NCBI GenBank assembly: GCA_031769625.1
Contig: JAUIMM010000115.1
Span: 20,228,501 to 20,292,500 of the forward strand
Reading direction: 5' to 3'
DNA from: Taudactylus pleione
Taxonomy: Eukaryota; Chordata; Amphibia; Anura; Myobatrachidae
Length of the DNA: 64,000 bases
The translations under genes were made by a program, and so were the position numbers. Below are positions 22,873-33,772 of this stretch, piece by piece; position 1 is the stretch's first letter; every line of letters starts with the position of its first letter. The notes beneath the pieces were generated by a model. The model had not been told where the DNA came from and searched no databases. It was given only the letters and a program-made list of their open reading frames with translations.

Positions 22873-23415
22873 GGGCCTGATTCAGAGCCGGACGCTCTGA
22901 CAAGAGCGCTTGCTCTGAATCAGGGCCCTCCTACCTCTTATTGGAGCGGCCTCCTGGCTTCTCGCATAGCTGTGGGTGACCACCCACAGCTTATGCGAGC
23001 GGCCAAAAAGATGGTCGCGATGGTTAAGACCATCGCGACCATCGGGCTTGCGACGAGACCCTGCGGTATGGTTTCGCTGCTGCAAGCCCAGGAGTGCTTT
23101 TGGCTCTATCAGAGCCAAAAGCACTCCCACTGACATCACTAGTGATGTCAGTGGGGCCGGACCCAGACAGTAGGTGTTCCCATGGGAACGCCTCCGTCTG
23201 GGCAGCAACGCCCCCGGCACGCCCACCAAAGGGGGCGTGCTGTCACTCACCATCGACAGCATGCCCCTTTTGGTGCGAGACCCATAGCGACGGTTTGGCC
23301 GTCGCTATTCGGGTCTCACGCATGCACACGACGGAGCTCCCTTCGTCGTGCGCATGCGCACTAGGGTACCATCGACCGGCTTGCGAGTGCTCGCGAGCGG
23401 GTCTGAATCAGGCCC
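22873..23415. mobile_element. GC-rich serial-hairpin MITE inserted in the provirus
   Basis: Ends are GGGCCTGATTCAGA and TCTGAATCAGGCCC (perfect inverted repeats). TGA flanks both sides (22870-22872 and 23416-23418), a 3-bp duplication as in PIF/Harbinger elements. The interior is a row of separate hairpins: 22961-22999 (about 19-bp arms), 23010-23043 (15-bp arms), 23091-23127 (17-bp arms, loop ATC) and 23127-23154. It is GC-rich against an AT-rich background. It matches the element at 60642 in the opposite orientation. Confidence 0.85.
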
Positions 23416-24033
23416 TGAATTCCTTAACTGCTGTATTGCAAGAATTTTTCAGAAGTACATACAAATGAGCACACACAAAACTCCAAGCAGAAAATTCTCA
23501 TATGCAGCAGGTACAAACTATACACATAGAACTTTCATATTTGGGTTTGCTGTGATTAATTATGAATTCTCCAGTACTTTTACAACATGCACTGTACATG
23601 TACTTTAATGCATAAGCTTCACTGCAGATAATGGATCTGTTGTCTAGACTTCCAAGTAAAAGAAAAATTAACATATATAGTAGCTATTCTGACCTCAGTT
23701 CTCAATCTTAATATTTACTGTAAACAAGGACACCTGATCTCTTCCACTCTGCACAATGACTAAAGTTTGCACACACTTAAAATTACTTAAATATCTAAAA
23801 TGTTAAATTATTTTGATCGGCAAAAGATTTGAACTAACCTAACCATTATTTTTTTTTTACACTCATCTCACAAAATTTCAGCTGCTGCCCCTGCTGGTTG
23901 CAAATTAACAGCTTGGGCCATGGCTGAAATTACAGTGGGTTCATCATTTTCAATAATTACATTTTCCTGTAGGTGACTTAAAAAAGGGTATAAGTTACTT
24001 GTTACATTTTAATTATTTTTGGTATCGGCCCTA
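23416..24033 (-). other. Provirus interior, decayed
   Basis: Between the MITE and the gag remnant. The minus strand near 23860-23950 reads as a short Ala/Pro/Gln-rich stretch (MAQAVNLQPAGAAAEIL) that could be gag, but no domain is recognisable. The rest has no coding signal. Confidence 0.4.
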
Positions 24034-24402
24034 CTATTGCCTCCAATCGCATAGGGCGGTCGCCTTTTTGCATAGTAATGCTACCTTCCAGCGTGCGTAC
24101 ATTGCCATGCCACGTGTGTTCCCCTCGTGCTGCCACAGTTTTAAACAGTCATTGTATTTTACTTGTTTCTTCAGTGATTTGACTAAACATGTGTTATTTC
24201 TAACATTATTCAATACCTCCAAATCGAAACTGCCAACTTTAGGAAAGGGTTTCACACATCCTTTAGTCAATTTGACCCATTTGTCACAGTATACGGTCAC
24301 GTACGCGCCATATTTCACATTCATAATATACTTTGCTGACCCGATAGGCCCATTCATTAGCAGCATCTCCTCGACCCCCCCTAGCGACTGCTTAGCACCC
24401 AT
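24034..24402 (-). pseudogene. Retroviral gag (matrix) remnant
   Basis: A minus-strand frame of about 122 residues beginning MGAKQS, a typical N-myristoylation start, positioned as gag should be between the leader and pol. I chose the internal Met at 24402 because the four residues upstream would block myristoylation. It continues with a basic, helical region (KWVKLTKGCVKPFPK, KSLKKQVKYNDCLKLW) as in retroviral matrix domains. The frame stops at 24034 with no capsid or zinc knuckle. Assignment is by motif and position, not by close similarity. Confidence 0.6.
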
Positions 24403-24478
24403 TTGGGACAACACTTAGCTACTTTCGCTAGAGCCTTCGACCGGTTGATGAATTCACAAGTGCGTCCACACACTTCAA

Positions 24479-24667
24479 CCCACTGTGCACAAACTGACAG
24501 ATAAGCGTTGTATCAGTTCTACACAATGAGGGACCGAAAAGTGCCTATTGCAACTTTTCTATCACCGGGACAAATTTAAAAGCTTTGTCACAAACATCTT
24601 CCCACTGTGCTCAACCAACCGCTAATCGTTGTGCCAGTTTTTCACAATGAGGAACAGAAAACAGCCT
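24479..24667. repeat. Imperfect direct repeat in the proviral leader
   Basis: 24479-24546 and 24601-24667 share CCCACTGTGC, CGTTGT, CAGTT and CACAATGAGG in order. It lies in the roughly 1-kb leader between the primer-binding site and gag; function unknown. Confidence 0.6.
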
Positions 24668-25400
24668 AGAATATTCCCTGCCTTCCAGCACCACCCTTTC
24701 ACAATCACAATTTTGTACACAACTATGCGGTGTGTACGCAAAAGTGCGGTCCGATCGCCTGGCTTATAAATACTCACTTGTAAATAAGCTTTAAGAACCT
24801 CAGAGATATTTTTAATCTCAGCTGTACCTACCAAAAACCCCTCTCCGGTTTTCGCCGGAAACAGTAATCCCTGTTTCCGCTGCCAGTATACCTGCTATTG
24901 TATACCTACTCGGTAGTCGTTGTGCCTCGTCAGACACCTACCGGGTCTCTCCTGTCCCTTACCGACAGTGAAGAATACCTCCGTTTTTCTTTTCCCTTTA
25001 TCACAACAAGCATACTTTCACATTCAAATACCTTTGTTTTCTGGCTAGAAAAATACTTCCCCCTTGGCAGTACCTATAAAGAGCTGTTCTAACAAATGCA
25101 AGACTAGCTATCAAAACAATTGTTTAAACATGCAGCAGCACTACCGAGAAGATACATACGCTATTTGCGAATCGCCTATTTGCAGCGCGAAAATGACAAT
25201 AAAAGAAACAGATATTTCTCTCTTGTCCCTAAGTTCTAATCAGCGCTCCTTAAATTACACAAAAACGGATATTCGGTTTTACAACATAAAGTGCTAAATA
25301 GGCTTTAAACACATTGCGTTCTTACCTCTATATGACGCGTCCACCCTTGTTGAGGAACCGAAATCCGTATGTATTGGGCAATTCCAGGTAACGTGACCTC

Positions 25401-25418
25401 ACAGCTGATGAGCCCCCA
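25401..25418 (-). promoter_or_regulatory. Primer-binding site, tRNA-Pro-like
   Basis: Minus strand reads TGGGGGCTCATCAGCTGT directly after the 5' LTR end plus a short spacer. The first nine bases match the tRNA-Pro 3'-end complement used by many gammaretroviruses; the remainder has diverged. Confidence 0.6.
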
Positions 25419-25423
25419 TCTAT

Positions 25424-25813
25424 TGATACCCCTTAATCGGTATACCTAATTATCGCTATTTAGCGATACTTGTCGCTCACGAAAGAATTGCTTTCCAGTC
25501 CAATTGTGTGGTTCCAAAGCACAAAAAGTTATTTATGTAAACAGGGAAAGCTTTAACAATTAGAATAAAAGCAATAAGATATATATAAGTACAGCCAATA
25601 CATACGCATGCGCTACTGGTCCCAGTATGCAGTATTTCAATCCTGAACCCTGCGGTCATCCAAAGAAATGAAGAAATGACTGCCTACTGCACCCAGCCCA
25701 CAAGCCTATATTTGGTACAGATTACAGAGACAACAAAGGCACGTAATAACAGATTCTCATTGGTTCTTGCTTCTGGATTAGCAAGTTATTTGTCGATTCA
25801 TACGGTGTCATTA
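25424..25813 (-). repeat. 5' LTR of the provirus
   Basis: Pairs with 20046-20435. It includes an extra TCGCTCACGA segment near 25470 absent from the other LTR, and its U3 start has mutated (TAATGACACC instead of TGATGACACC on the minus strand). Confidence 0.8.
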
Positions 25814-26252
25814 GGGGTATGTTTTAGTTCTCCAACAGTTGCAGAGAATGGCATTCTGACTAATAACTCCCTATAATCCATAACTAGCGAACGCAAGATG
25901 CGACTTCTTTGCCGATAGGAGCGGAAGTCTGCAAATAAAAATAGGGATTTAGTATGATACCAGACATGACGTGTCTACTATGTTCTAAACCTTAGTTCTC
26001 ACTTAAGTACATATTACATCATAATTATTAATTAATAATACCGTTTATAACTCTCTTTATTAACTATTGCGAATGGGAACCATTGTATACATATGCATAG
26101 GTGTAGGAAATGTTCGTATGCATGTATGTGAGGATGCACGTGGGCGTCTATGTGTACGCAAGTGGATACACATACGAGCGTCTATGTGTATGCATATATG
26201 TTTATGTGTGTGCCTTATGTGCATCAGTGTATGTGTTAATGGACAGAGTTAT

Positions 26253-26286
<34 letters not shown>
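25814..26286. other. Flank with (CA)n/(TA)n repeats
   Basis: Unassigned to about 26040, then TGTATGCATATG-rich low complexity, ending in (CA)n-(TA)n at 26251-26286 into which hAT copy 2 inserted. Confidence 0.6.
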
Positions 26287-26920
26287 TAGGGGTGTGCACC
26301 GGCCACTTTTCGTGTTTTGTGTTTTGGTTTTGGATCTGGATCTTTCTTCGTGTTTTGGATCTGGATTGGTTTTGCCAAAACCACCCTTCCGTGTTTTGGG
26401 TTCTGGGTTTTGTGTTTTGGATCTGTATTTTTTTGAAAAAAAGCATAAAAACAGCTAAAATCACAGAATTTGTAGGTTTTTCTGCTCCTATGCTATTATT
26501 AACCTCAATAACCTTAATTTCCACTCATTTCCAGTCTATTCTGAACACCTCACACCTCACAATAGTGTTTTTATGTCCAAAAGGTTGCACCGAGGTAGCT
26601 GGATGACTATGCTAAGCGACACGAGTGGGCGGCACAAACACGTGACCCATCTAGGAGTGACACTGCAGTGGCAGGCAGGATGGCAGTTAGAAAAACTAGG
26701 CCCCAAACTGTACATAATGCAAAGAAAAAAAGAGGTGCAAGATGGAATTGTCCTTGGGCCCTCCCACCCACCCTTATGTTGTATAAACAGGACATGCACA
26801 CTTTAACAAATCAATCATTTCAGCGCCAGGGTCTGCCACACAACTGTGGCTGAAATGATTGGTTCGTTTGGGCCCCCACAAAACAAGCTGGCAATTAATG
26901 TGTCCCTGCACAAACTGGCT

Positions 26921-29900
26921 CTACGGAGGCAAGATGTCATCCTCATCCTCCTCATCCACCGATTCCTCACCCTCTTCAGTGTGTACATCCTCATCCTCAC
27001 AAAGTATTAACTCGTCCCCACTTGAATCCACCACCACAGGTCCCTCTGTACCTTCTGGAGGCTGGTCTCCCTGGAAGAGCTGATAATTCATTTTGATGAA
27101 CATCATCTTCTCCACATTCTGTGGAAGCAACCTCCTACGCCTTTCGCTGACAAGGTTCCCGGCTGCACTAAACACTCTTTCGGAGTACACACTGGAGGGG
27201 GGGCAACTCAGGTAAAATAGAGCCAGTTTGTACAGGGGCCTCCAAATTGCCTCTTTTTCCTGCCAGTACAGGTATGGACTGTCTGACATGCCTACTTGGA
27301 TGCTGTCACCGATGTAATCCTCCACCATTCTGTCAATGGTGACAGTATCATATGCAGTGACAGTAGACATGTCAGAAATTGTTGCCAGGTCCTTCAGTCC
27401 GGACCAGATGTCCAAACTTGGTCCTGCCTGCCCTGCATCACCGCCAGCGGGTTGCTTAGGATACCTAAGTTTTTTCCTGGCAGCCCCAGTTGCGGGAGAA
27501 AATGAAGAAGGAGCCGTTGACGTGTCACGTTCCGCTTCAGCTGACAGTGTGTTCACCAGCAGGTCTTTGCACCTCTGCAGGCTTGTGTCGGCCGGAAAGA
27601 GAGACACCACATAGGCTTTAAACCTAGGATCGAGCACGGTTGCCAAAATGTAGTGGTCTGATTTCAACAGATTGACCACCCTGGAATCCTGGCAAAGCGA
27701 ATGAAGGGCTTCATCCACAAGTCCCACATGCCGAGCGGAATCGCTCCGTCTTAGCTCCTCCTTCACTTTCTCCAGCTGCTTCTGCAAAAGCCTGATGAGG
27801 GGAATGACCTGACTCAAGCTGGCAGTGTCTGAACTGACTTCACGTGTGGCAAGTTCGAAGGGCTGAAGAACCTTGCACAATACGGAAATCATTCTCCACT
27901 GCGCTTGAGTCAGGTGCATACCCCCTCCTTTGCCTATGTCATAGGTGGATGTATAGGCTTGTATGGCCTTTTGCTGCTCCTCCATCCTCTGAAGCATATA
28001 GAGGGTTGAGTTCCACCGCGTCACAACCTCTTGCTTCAGGTGATGGCGGGGCAGGTTCAAGAGTGTTTGCTGGCGCTCCAGTCTTCGGCACGCAGTCGCT
28101 GAATGGCGAAAGTGGCCAGAAATTTTTCGGGCCACCCAAAGCGTCTCCTGCACGCCCCTGTCGCTTTTCAGAAAATTCTGCACCACCAAGTTTATTGTGT
28201 GAGCAAAACATGGGACGTGCTGGAATTTGCCCAGATGTAATGCCCGCACAATATTGGTGGCGTTGTCAGATATCACAAATCCCCAGGAGAGTCTAAGTGG
28301 GGTAAGCCACTGGGCGATGATTTCCCTCAGTTTCTCTAAGAGGTTGTCGGCGGTGTGCCTCTTACTGAAACCGGTGATACACAGCGTAGCCTGCCTTGTA
28401 ACGAGCTGGCGTTTCTGAGATGCTGCTACTGGTGACGCTGCTGCTGTTGCTGCGTAAGGTGATACATCTACCCAGTGGGCTGTCACAGTCATATAGTCCT
28501 TAGTCTGCCCTGTTCCACTTGTCCACATGTCCGTGGTTAAGTGGACATTGTGTACAACGGCATTTTTCAGGACACTGAGGACACTTTTTCTGACGTTTCT
28601 GTACAGTCTCGGTATCGCCTGCCTAGTGAAGTGGAATCTAGACGGGATTTGGAACCGGGGACACACTACCTCCATCAATTGTCTAAATCCCACTGCACTA
28701 ATGGCGGATACCGGACGCACGTCTAACACCAACATAGCAGTCAAGGCCTCAGTTATACGTTTTGCTTCAGGATGACTGCTGTCGTACTTCATCCTCCTCG
28801 CTAAGGACTGTTGGAGGGTCAATTGTTTAGTAAAAGTAGTGGTGTTCCTACTTCCTCTCTGGGATGATGAACGACTCCCAGCAGCAGCAGCAACAGCAGC
28901 AGCGGCAGCAGTAGGCGTAGCAATGCAGGATCCTCCGGAGGAATCCCGGATAGGAGAGTCAGTCATGCCAGTGATATGGCCTGCAGGACTACTTCCGATC
29001 CTGACTAAGGAGGAAATTGACGAGGAGGGAGTTGACGGTGTGGTTTGCAGGCGCTTGGATACAACAGGACAACGGGATTTAGGTGTCCCTGGACTGCTTA
29101 CGGTCTGAGCCAAAGTTTCTGAACTTGACAGTAACTTTTTATGAACGCGCTGCAGGTGCCGTATAAGGGAGGATGTTCCTAGGTGGTTGACGTCCCTACC
29201 CCTACTTATTTCACCTTTACATATGGTACATATGGCAAGACAGTTGTTGTCCGGATTTGGATAGAAATATTGCCAGACCAAAGAGGTGGAATGTTTGGTC
29301 TTCTGCCCAGGCATGACCGTGATGGGCTTTTTCATCCCACGGACAACAACTGTCTCCCCCGGAGCCTGATTTAAACAAACCACATCACCATCAGAATCCT
29401 CCTCGCCAACTTCCTCCTCAGCGCCAGCTACACCAGTATCCTCATCCTGTTGTACTTCAACAGTGACATCTTCAATTTGCATATCAGCAAGTGGACTGTG
29501 GGTGCTCCTTTCAGCACTTGCAGGGGGCGTGCAAATGGTGGAAAGAGCCACCTCTTCCCGTCCAGTGCTGGGAAGGTCAGGCATCGCAACCACCACCACA
29601 CTTGGACTCTCTTTGGGGATTTGTGATATCTTCTTAGAAAGCACAGTTCTTCGCTGTGCTTTTGCCAGCTTAACTCTTTTGATTTTTTTAGTGGGAGGAG
29701 TGCTTCCATCGTCATGTGAAGCTGAACCACTAGTCATGAACATACTAGGGATCGACCTTAGCCGTTCCTTGCCACTCCGTGTCGTAAATGGCATATTGGC
29801 AAGTTTACGTTTCTCTTCAGCTGATTTAAATGTCTTTTTCAAGGTCATTTTCCTGAACTTTGCCATTTGGGATTGTATGTGCCCTCTACTATGACATTGG

Positions 29901-30037
29901 GCATCGGCCTTGGCAGACGACGTTGATGGCATGTTATCGTCTATGTCATGACTAGTGGCAGCAGCTTCAGCACTAGGAGGAAGTGGTTCTTGATCTTTCT
30001 CTATTTTATTTTTATCGGAGAAAGTTTGGTCCTCCAT
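26921..30037 (-). CDS. hAT transposase with BED zinc finger, 1,038 residues
   Basis: Predicted to cut out and reinsert the surrounding hAT element in the nucleus. Residues 1-240 are charged and disordered with nuclear-localisation-like clusters (KKIKRVKLAKAQRR at 117-130). A BED-type zinc finger spans about 250-300, with C270, C273, H294 and H299. The RNase-H-like hAT core begins near 430. The first catalytic Asp is D503 (LTTDMW), the second D591 (VISDNAT), with the CxxH motif at 610-613 (CFAH) and the RW motif at 674-675. The catalytic Glu is E953 in the conserved SERVFSAAGNLVS of the hAT dimerisation region. The C-terminus (1004-1038) is strongly acidic. The ATG is the first after the tandem-repeat leader and is conserved in copies 1 and 3. 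ZBED proteins are domesticated relatives of this type. Confidence 0.95.
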   Translation of the reverse strand: MEDQTFSDKNKIEKDQEPLPPSAEAAATSHDIDDNMPSTSSAKADAQCHSRGHIQSQMAKFRKMTLKKTFKSAEEKRKLANMPFTTRSGKERLRSIPSMFMTSGSASHDDGSTPPTKKIKRVKLAKAQRRTVLSKKISQIPKESPSVVVVAMPDLPSTGREEVALSTICTPPASAERSTHSPLADMQIEDVTVEVQQDEDTGVAGAEEEVGEEDSDGDVVCLNQAPGETVVVRGMKKPITVMPGQKTKHSTSLVWQYFYPNPDNNCLAICTICKGEISRGRDVNHLGTSSLIRHLQRVHKKLLSSSETLAQTVSSPGTPKSRCPVVSKRLQTTPSTPSSSISSLVRIGSSPAGHITGMTDSPIRDSSGGSCIATPTAAAAAVAAAAGSRSSSQRGSRNTTTFTKQLTLQQSLARRMKYDSSHPEAKRITEALTAMLVLDVRPVSAISAVGFRQLMEVVCPRFQIPSRFHFTRQAIPRLYRNVRKSVLSVLKNAVVHNVHLTTDMWTSGTGQTKDYMTVTAHWVDVSPYAATAAASPVAASQKRQLVTRQATLCITGFSKRHTADNLLEKLREIIAQWLTPLRLSWGFVISDNATNIVRALHLGKFQHVPCFAHTINLVVQNFLKSDRGVQETLWVARKISGHFRHSATACRRLERQQTLLNLPRHHLKQEVVTRWNSTLYMLQRMEEQQKAIQAYTSTYDIGKGGGMHLTQAQWRMISVLCKVLQPFELATREVSSDTASLSQVIPLIRLLQKQLEKVKEELRRSDSARHVGLVDEALHSLCQDSRVVNLLKSDHYILATVLDPRFKAYVVSLFPADTSLQRCKDLLVNTLSAEAERDTSTAPSSFSPATGAARKKLRYPKQPAGGDAGQAGPSLDIWSGLKDLATISDMSTVTAYDTVTIDRMVEDYIGDSIQVGMSDSPYLYWQEKEAIWRPLYKLALFYLSCPPSSVYSERVFSAAGNLVSERRRRLLPQNVEKMMFIKMNYQLFQGDQPPEGTEGPVVVDSSGDELILCEDEDVHTEEGEESVDEEDEDDILPP

Positions 30038-30063
30038 TTATGTTATATCGATTTGATATATAC

Positions 30064-31841
30064 GTGTGGCTAAACACAGAAAATAAATTTTTTTTTGGTT
30101 CGGACTGGAGTGTACTTTGTGGGTTACAGCACCCTTTAACGGTCAAGCCAGCCGGCCCTTTACTTATGACACAGGCGCACTCTTGGCACTACTTTGTTGA
30201 TGCACGTGCGGCTACTGCGCACACAATTCACAAACACAGAAAATAATTTTTTTTTGGTTTGGACTGGAGTGTACTTTGGGGGTTACAGCACCCTTTAACG
30301 GTCAAGCCAGCCGGCCCTTTACTTATGACACAGGCGCACGCTTGGCACTACTTTGTTGATGCACGTGCGGCTACTGCGCACACAATTCACAAACACAGAA
30401 AATAATTTTTTTTTAGGTTTGGACTGGAGTGTACTTTCGGGGGTTACAGCACCCTTAACGGTCAAGCCAGCCGGCCCTTTACTTATGACACAGGCGCACG
30501 CTTGGCACTACTTTGTTGATGCACGTGCGGCTACTGCGCACACAATTCACAAACACAGAAAATAATTTTTTTTTTGGTTTGGACTGGAGTGTACTTTCGG
30601 GAGTTACAGCACCCTTAACGGTCAAGCCAGCCGGCCCTTTACTTATGACACAGGCGCACGCTTGGCACTACTTTGTTGATGCACGTGCGGCTACTGCGCA
30701 CACAATTCACAAACACAGAAAATAATTTTTTTTTGGTTTGGACTGGAGTGTACTTTCAGGGGTTACAGCACCCTTTAACGGTCAAGCCAGCCGGCCCTTT
30801 ACTTATGACACAGGCGCACGCTTGGCACTACTTTGTTGATGCACGTGCGGCTACTGCGCACACAATTCACAAACACAGAAAATAATTTTTTTTTTGGTTT
30901 GGACTGGAGTGTACTTTCGGGGGTTACAGCACCCTTAACGGTCAAGCCAGCCGGCCCTTTACTTATGACACAGGCGCACGCTTGGCACTACTTTGTTGAT
31001 GCACGTGCGGCTACTGCGCACACAATTCACAAACACAGAAAATATTTTTTTTTTTGGTTTGGACTGGAGTGTACTTTCGGGAGTTACAGCACCCTTAACG
31101 GTCAAGCCAGCCGGCCCTTTACTTATGACACAGGCGCACGCTTGGCACTACTTTGTTGATGCACGTGCGGCTACTGCGCACACAATTCACAAACACAGAA
31201 AATAATTTTTTTTTGGTTTGGACTGGAGTGTACTTTCAGGGGTTACAGCACCCTTTAACGGTCAAGCCAGCCGGCCCTTTACTTATGACACAGGCGCACG
31301 CTTGGCACTACTTTGTTGATGCACGTGCGGCTACTGCGCACACAATTCACAAACACAGAAAATAATTTTTTTTTGGTTTGGACTGGAGTGTACTTTCGGG
31401 GGTTACAGCACCCTTTAACGGTCAAGCCAGCCGGCCCTTTACTTATGACACAGGGGCACTCTTGGCACTACTTTGTTGATGCACGTGCGGCTACTGCGCA
31501 CACAATTCACAAACACAGAAAATAATTTTTTTTTGGTTTGGACTGGAGTGTACTTTCGGGGGTTACAGCACCCTTTAACGGTCAAGCCAGCCGGCCCTTT
31601 ACTTATGACACAGGGGCACTCTTGGCACTACTTTGTTGATGCACGTGCGGCTACTGCGCACACAATTCACAAACACAGAAAATAATTTTTTTTTTGGTTT
31701 GGACTGGAGTGTACTTTCGGGGGTTACAGCACCCTTAACGGTCAAGCCAGCCGGCCCTTTACTTATGACACAGGCGCACGCTTGGCACTACTTTGTTGAT
31801 GCACGTGCGGCTACTGCGCACACAATTCACAAACACAGAAA
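30064..31841 (-). repeat. 160-bp tandem repeats in the hAT leader, eleven units (copy 2)
   Basis: Eleven units at nearly exact 160-bp spacing (GCGGCTACTGCGCACACAAT at 30207, 30367, 30527 and so on to 31807). Neighbouring units share private variants, such as CAGGGGCACTC in two successive units near 31450 and 31610, showing that the array grew by duplicating blocks. Confidence 0.95.
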
Positions 31842-32168
31842 ATATATTATTTTTTTAGCACTTGGGGGGAGCACCCCTGATGGACAGAGCACCCCCTGGA
31901 CAACACTACAGCACCCCTTTAGGACTGGGACACTGCACAGGACTTTGGAACTGACTGCACAACACAGTCCAGCCAGCCCCTATGGACTTTGAAGTAGTGG
32001 ACACAGCCCCTATTAACAACAGCAGCACAGCACAACACAGCCAGCCCCTATGGACTTTGAAGTAGTGGACAACAGCAGCACTACACTACACTACACTACA
32101 CAGCACTAACTCCCACCCTCCCTCTTCACTGTCCACAGCCGAGTGAGAAAATGGCGCCGACGCGGGTA

Positions 32169-32177
32169 CCTTATATA
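32169..32177 (-). promoter_or_regulatory. TATA box of hAT copy 2
   Basis: TATATAAGG on the minus strand in the same context as copy 1, upstream of the 160-bp repeat leader. It is the likely core promoter of the intact transposase. Confidence 0.6.
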
Positions 32178-32351
32178 GGATCCAAAACCCGCGAGACTCG
32201 GAAGGCGGGATGATGACGTTTTGCCTCGATGTCAGATCCGAGTCAGGCGGGAAAAGTCGAGCCTGACTCGGATCGGACTCGGATCGGGGGGGCTCGGGGG
32301 GGTTCGGATTTCAGAAATCCGAACCCGCTCACCCCTAATATATATATATAT

Positions 32352-32450
32352 TAGGGATGTGCAGGCTCGGATAGGTTCGAGTTTGCACGGCGAGTTCGGA
32401 TTTTTCCCTCCAAAAAAACAGAACTCAGAACGAGGCTAAACGTCATCCTG
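32352..32450. mobile_element. Fragment of a second hAT-like element
   Basis: Begins TAGGGATGTGCAGGCTCGG, the same terminus as the foldback MITE at 33622, only 14 bp of TA repeat beyond the end of hAT copy 2. It continues with CGAGGCTAAACGTCATCC, resembling the subterminal part of the large hAT. The other end is missing at the junction with Penelope-like sequence. Confidence 0.6.
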
Positions 32451-32479
32451 CATGGGCAAACATCATCATTCCTGGACTT

Positions 32480-33150
32480 TTGTTCAGGGTAACTCGATAT
32501 AATATTTATTCGCCCATTATTAATAAAATTTCGAAGAAACATTGGCCATTAGTAGCGAGTAACCCAGAACTTGGGTTGGGAGATGTGAATCTTATGCCCT
32601 GTTACTCCAGGGGAAAAAATTTGAGAGATTTTCTGGTGAATACTAACTATTGTTCTCAGGAGTCTAGTGGTCCATCACATTTTTTGGCAACTAAACAGCG
32701 TGGTTGCTTTAGATGTACTTGGGTAACATGTAGATTTTTAATTCCTGGCAGTGTCTTTTTTCACCCACATACGGGAAAGAAGTTTACAATACGGCATCAA
32801 CTTACATGCAACAGTGTATTTGTAATATATCAAATTGTATGTCCTTGCGGCCTTTCCTACGTGGGAAAAATACAACGTAAATTTAAGGAAAGAATGGCTG
32901 TCCATCGATCGGCTATTAAAGCCGCACTTGTCAGTGGATCTAGTGAACAACCTGTAGCGAGACACTTTCAGGAATGAAAACATCCATTAGTGTCCTTAAA
33001 ATATCGTATGATTGACCACATCCCCCCATTAATGCGAGGAGGAGATCGTGGTTCAATGTTACTAAGGAGAGAGGCAGAATGGATATTGGGACTAGATGTG
33101 CTTCACCCCAGGGGTTTAAATGACAATCTCCCGTTGGCTGGTTTTTGTTG
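32480..33150 (+). pseudogene. Penelope-like RT C-terminus and GIY-YIG endonuclease
   Basis: The frame starts inside the RT C-terminal region (FRVTRYNIYSPIINKISKKHW, then RGKNLRDFLV), passes a Cys-rich linker (RGCFRCTWVTC) and enters the endonuclease (RHQLTCNSVFVIYQIVCPCG, then LSYVGKIQRKFKERMAVHR). CPCGLSYVG with the preceding VIY is the GIY-YIG signature of Penelope-like elements, which nick the target to prime reverse transcription. A TGA at 32975-32977 stops the frame. The next codons continue in frame with the family's typical end (RGGDRGSMLLRREAEWILGLDVLHPRGLN), so this is a nonsense mutation and not the natural end. The RT catalytic core lies outside the surviving part. Confidence 0.85.
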
Positions 33151-33621
33151 AATTCTAGGACTGGATAATGTACTAATTGTGTCAGACTAAAGTTCCCTTT
33201 GGATGCCTTGATTTGTACTTTCTTTAGTATCATTGTATGGGCTTGTGGTCTGTTGGTGCTTTCTTATATCCTAATGTATAATATTTGATGCATTGCTGAC
33301 TTGGGTTATACTTTACATTGAGTATTTATTTTTGTTAATCTTTGTTGGGGCGTATACTAATTTGGGCTAAGTGGGGTTGTTTCCTACTGAACATGGGTCG
33401 GTTTTGATAATAAGTTCGTTAAAAATTGCCTTTTTGGCTGTTGATCTAATGTGATAAGAAGTTTATGATATTTAAGAGTGGGTTCGATAGTACTGTATCA
33501 CTATTTTTTATCATGATGACATATCTTGTGGTCTTTTGATTAATGTTTAAATGGGTATAATAACGTTTTTTAACTTTAGGCCAATAATGTAGATCACAGT
33601 TTATATCTGTTCGCTTTAAAC

Positions 33622-33772
33622 TAGGGATGTGCAGGCTCGGTTCTACTCGGTTCCGTTCGGTTCTTTTTACCGAATCTTATTGGCTATCCAAAACTCGTGA
33701 CAGCTGAAACCCAATAAGATCCGGTAAAAAGAACCGAACGGAACCGAGTAGAACCGAGCCTGCACATCCCTA
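33622..33772. mobile_element. Foldback hAT MITE, 151 bp, perfect 8-bp target duplication
   Basis: Two 62-nt arms (33622-33683 and 33711-33772) are almost perfect inverse copies around a 27-nt loop. Ends are TAGGGATGTGCAGG and CCTGCACATCCCTA. CTTTAAAC flanks both sides exactly (33614-33621, 33773-33780). It was inserted in the Penelope-like 3' region. Confidence 0.95.

Larger units (their letters stand above)
20046..25813 (-). mobile_element. Degraded endogenous retrovirus, gammaretrovirus-like
   Basis: Two direct repeats of about 390 bp bound an interior that encodes, on the minus strand and in proviral order, a gag matrix remnant, a reverse transcriptase/RNase H piece, an integrase C-terminal piece and an envelope surface piece. 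A tRNA-Pro-like primer-binding site abuts the 5' LTR. Capsid, nucleocapsid, protease, most of reverse transcriptase, the integrase core and the transmembrane envelope subunit are missing or unrecognisable. A 543-bp GC-rich MITE interrupts it at 22873-23415. The LTRs differ by substitutions and an indel, and no target duplication was found, so the insertion is old. Confidence 0.85.
26287..32337 (-). mobile_element. hAT transposon copy 2, full-length and intact (6,051 bp)
   Basis: Starts TAGGGGTGTGC and ends GCTCACCCCTA, with ATATATAT on both sides (26279-26286, 32338-32345), so it inserted in a TA microsatellite. It has the same architecture as copy 1: minus-strand TATA box, eleven 160-bp leader repeats, one uninterrupted transposase frame, and subterminal GTGTTTTGGATCTGGAT-like motifs. 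Intact ends, an intact gene and close identity to copy 1 make it a candidate autonomous, recently active element. Because the target is itself TA repeat, the 8-bp duplication is suggestive, not proven. Confidence 0.93.

Noticed and set aside
22882..23468. Frames of 124-126 residues inside the GC-rich MITE
   Set aside because: Same palindromic element recurs at 60642 with different frames, so they are not conserved coding sequence.
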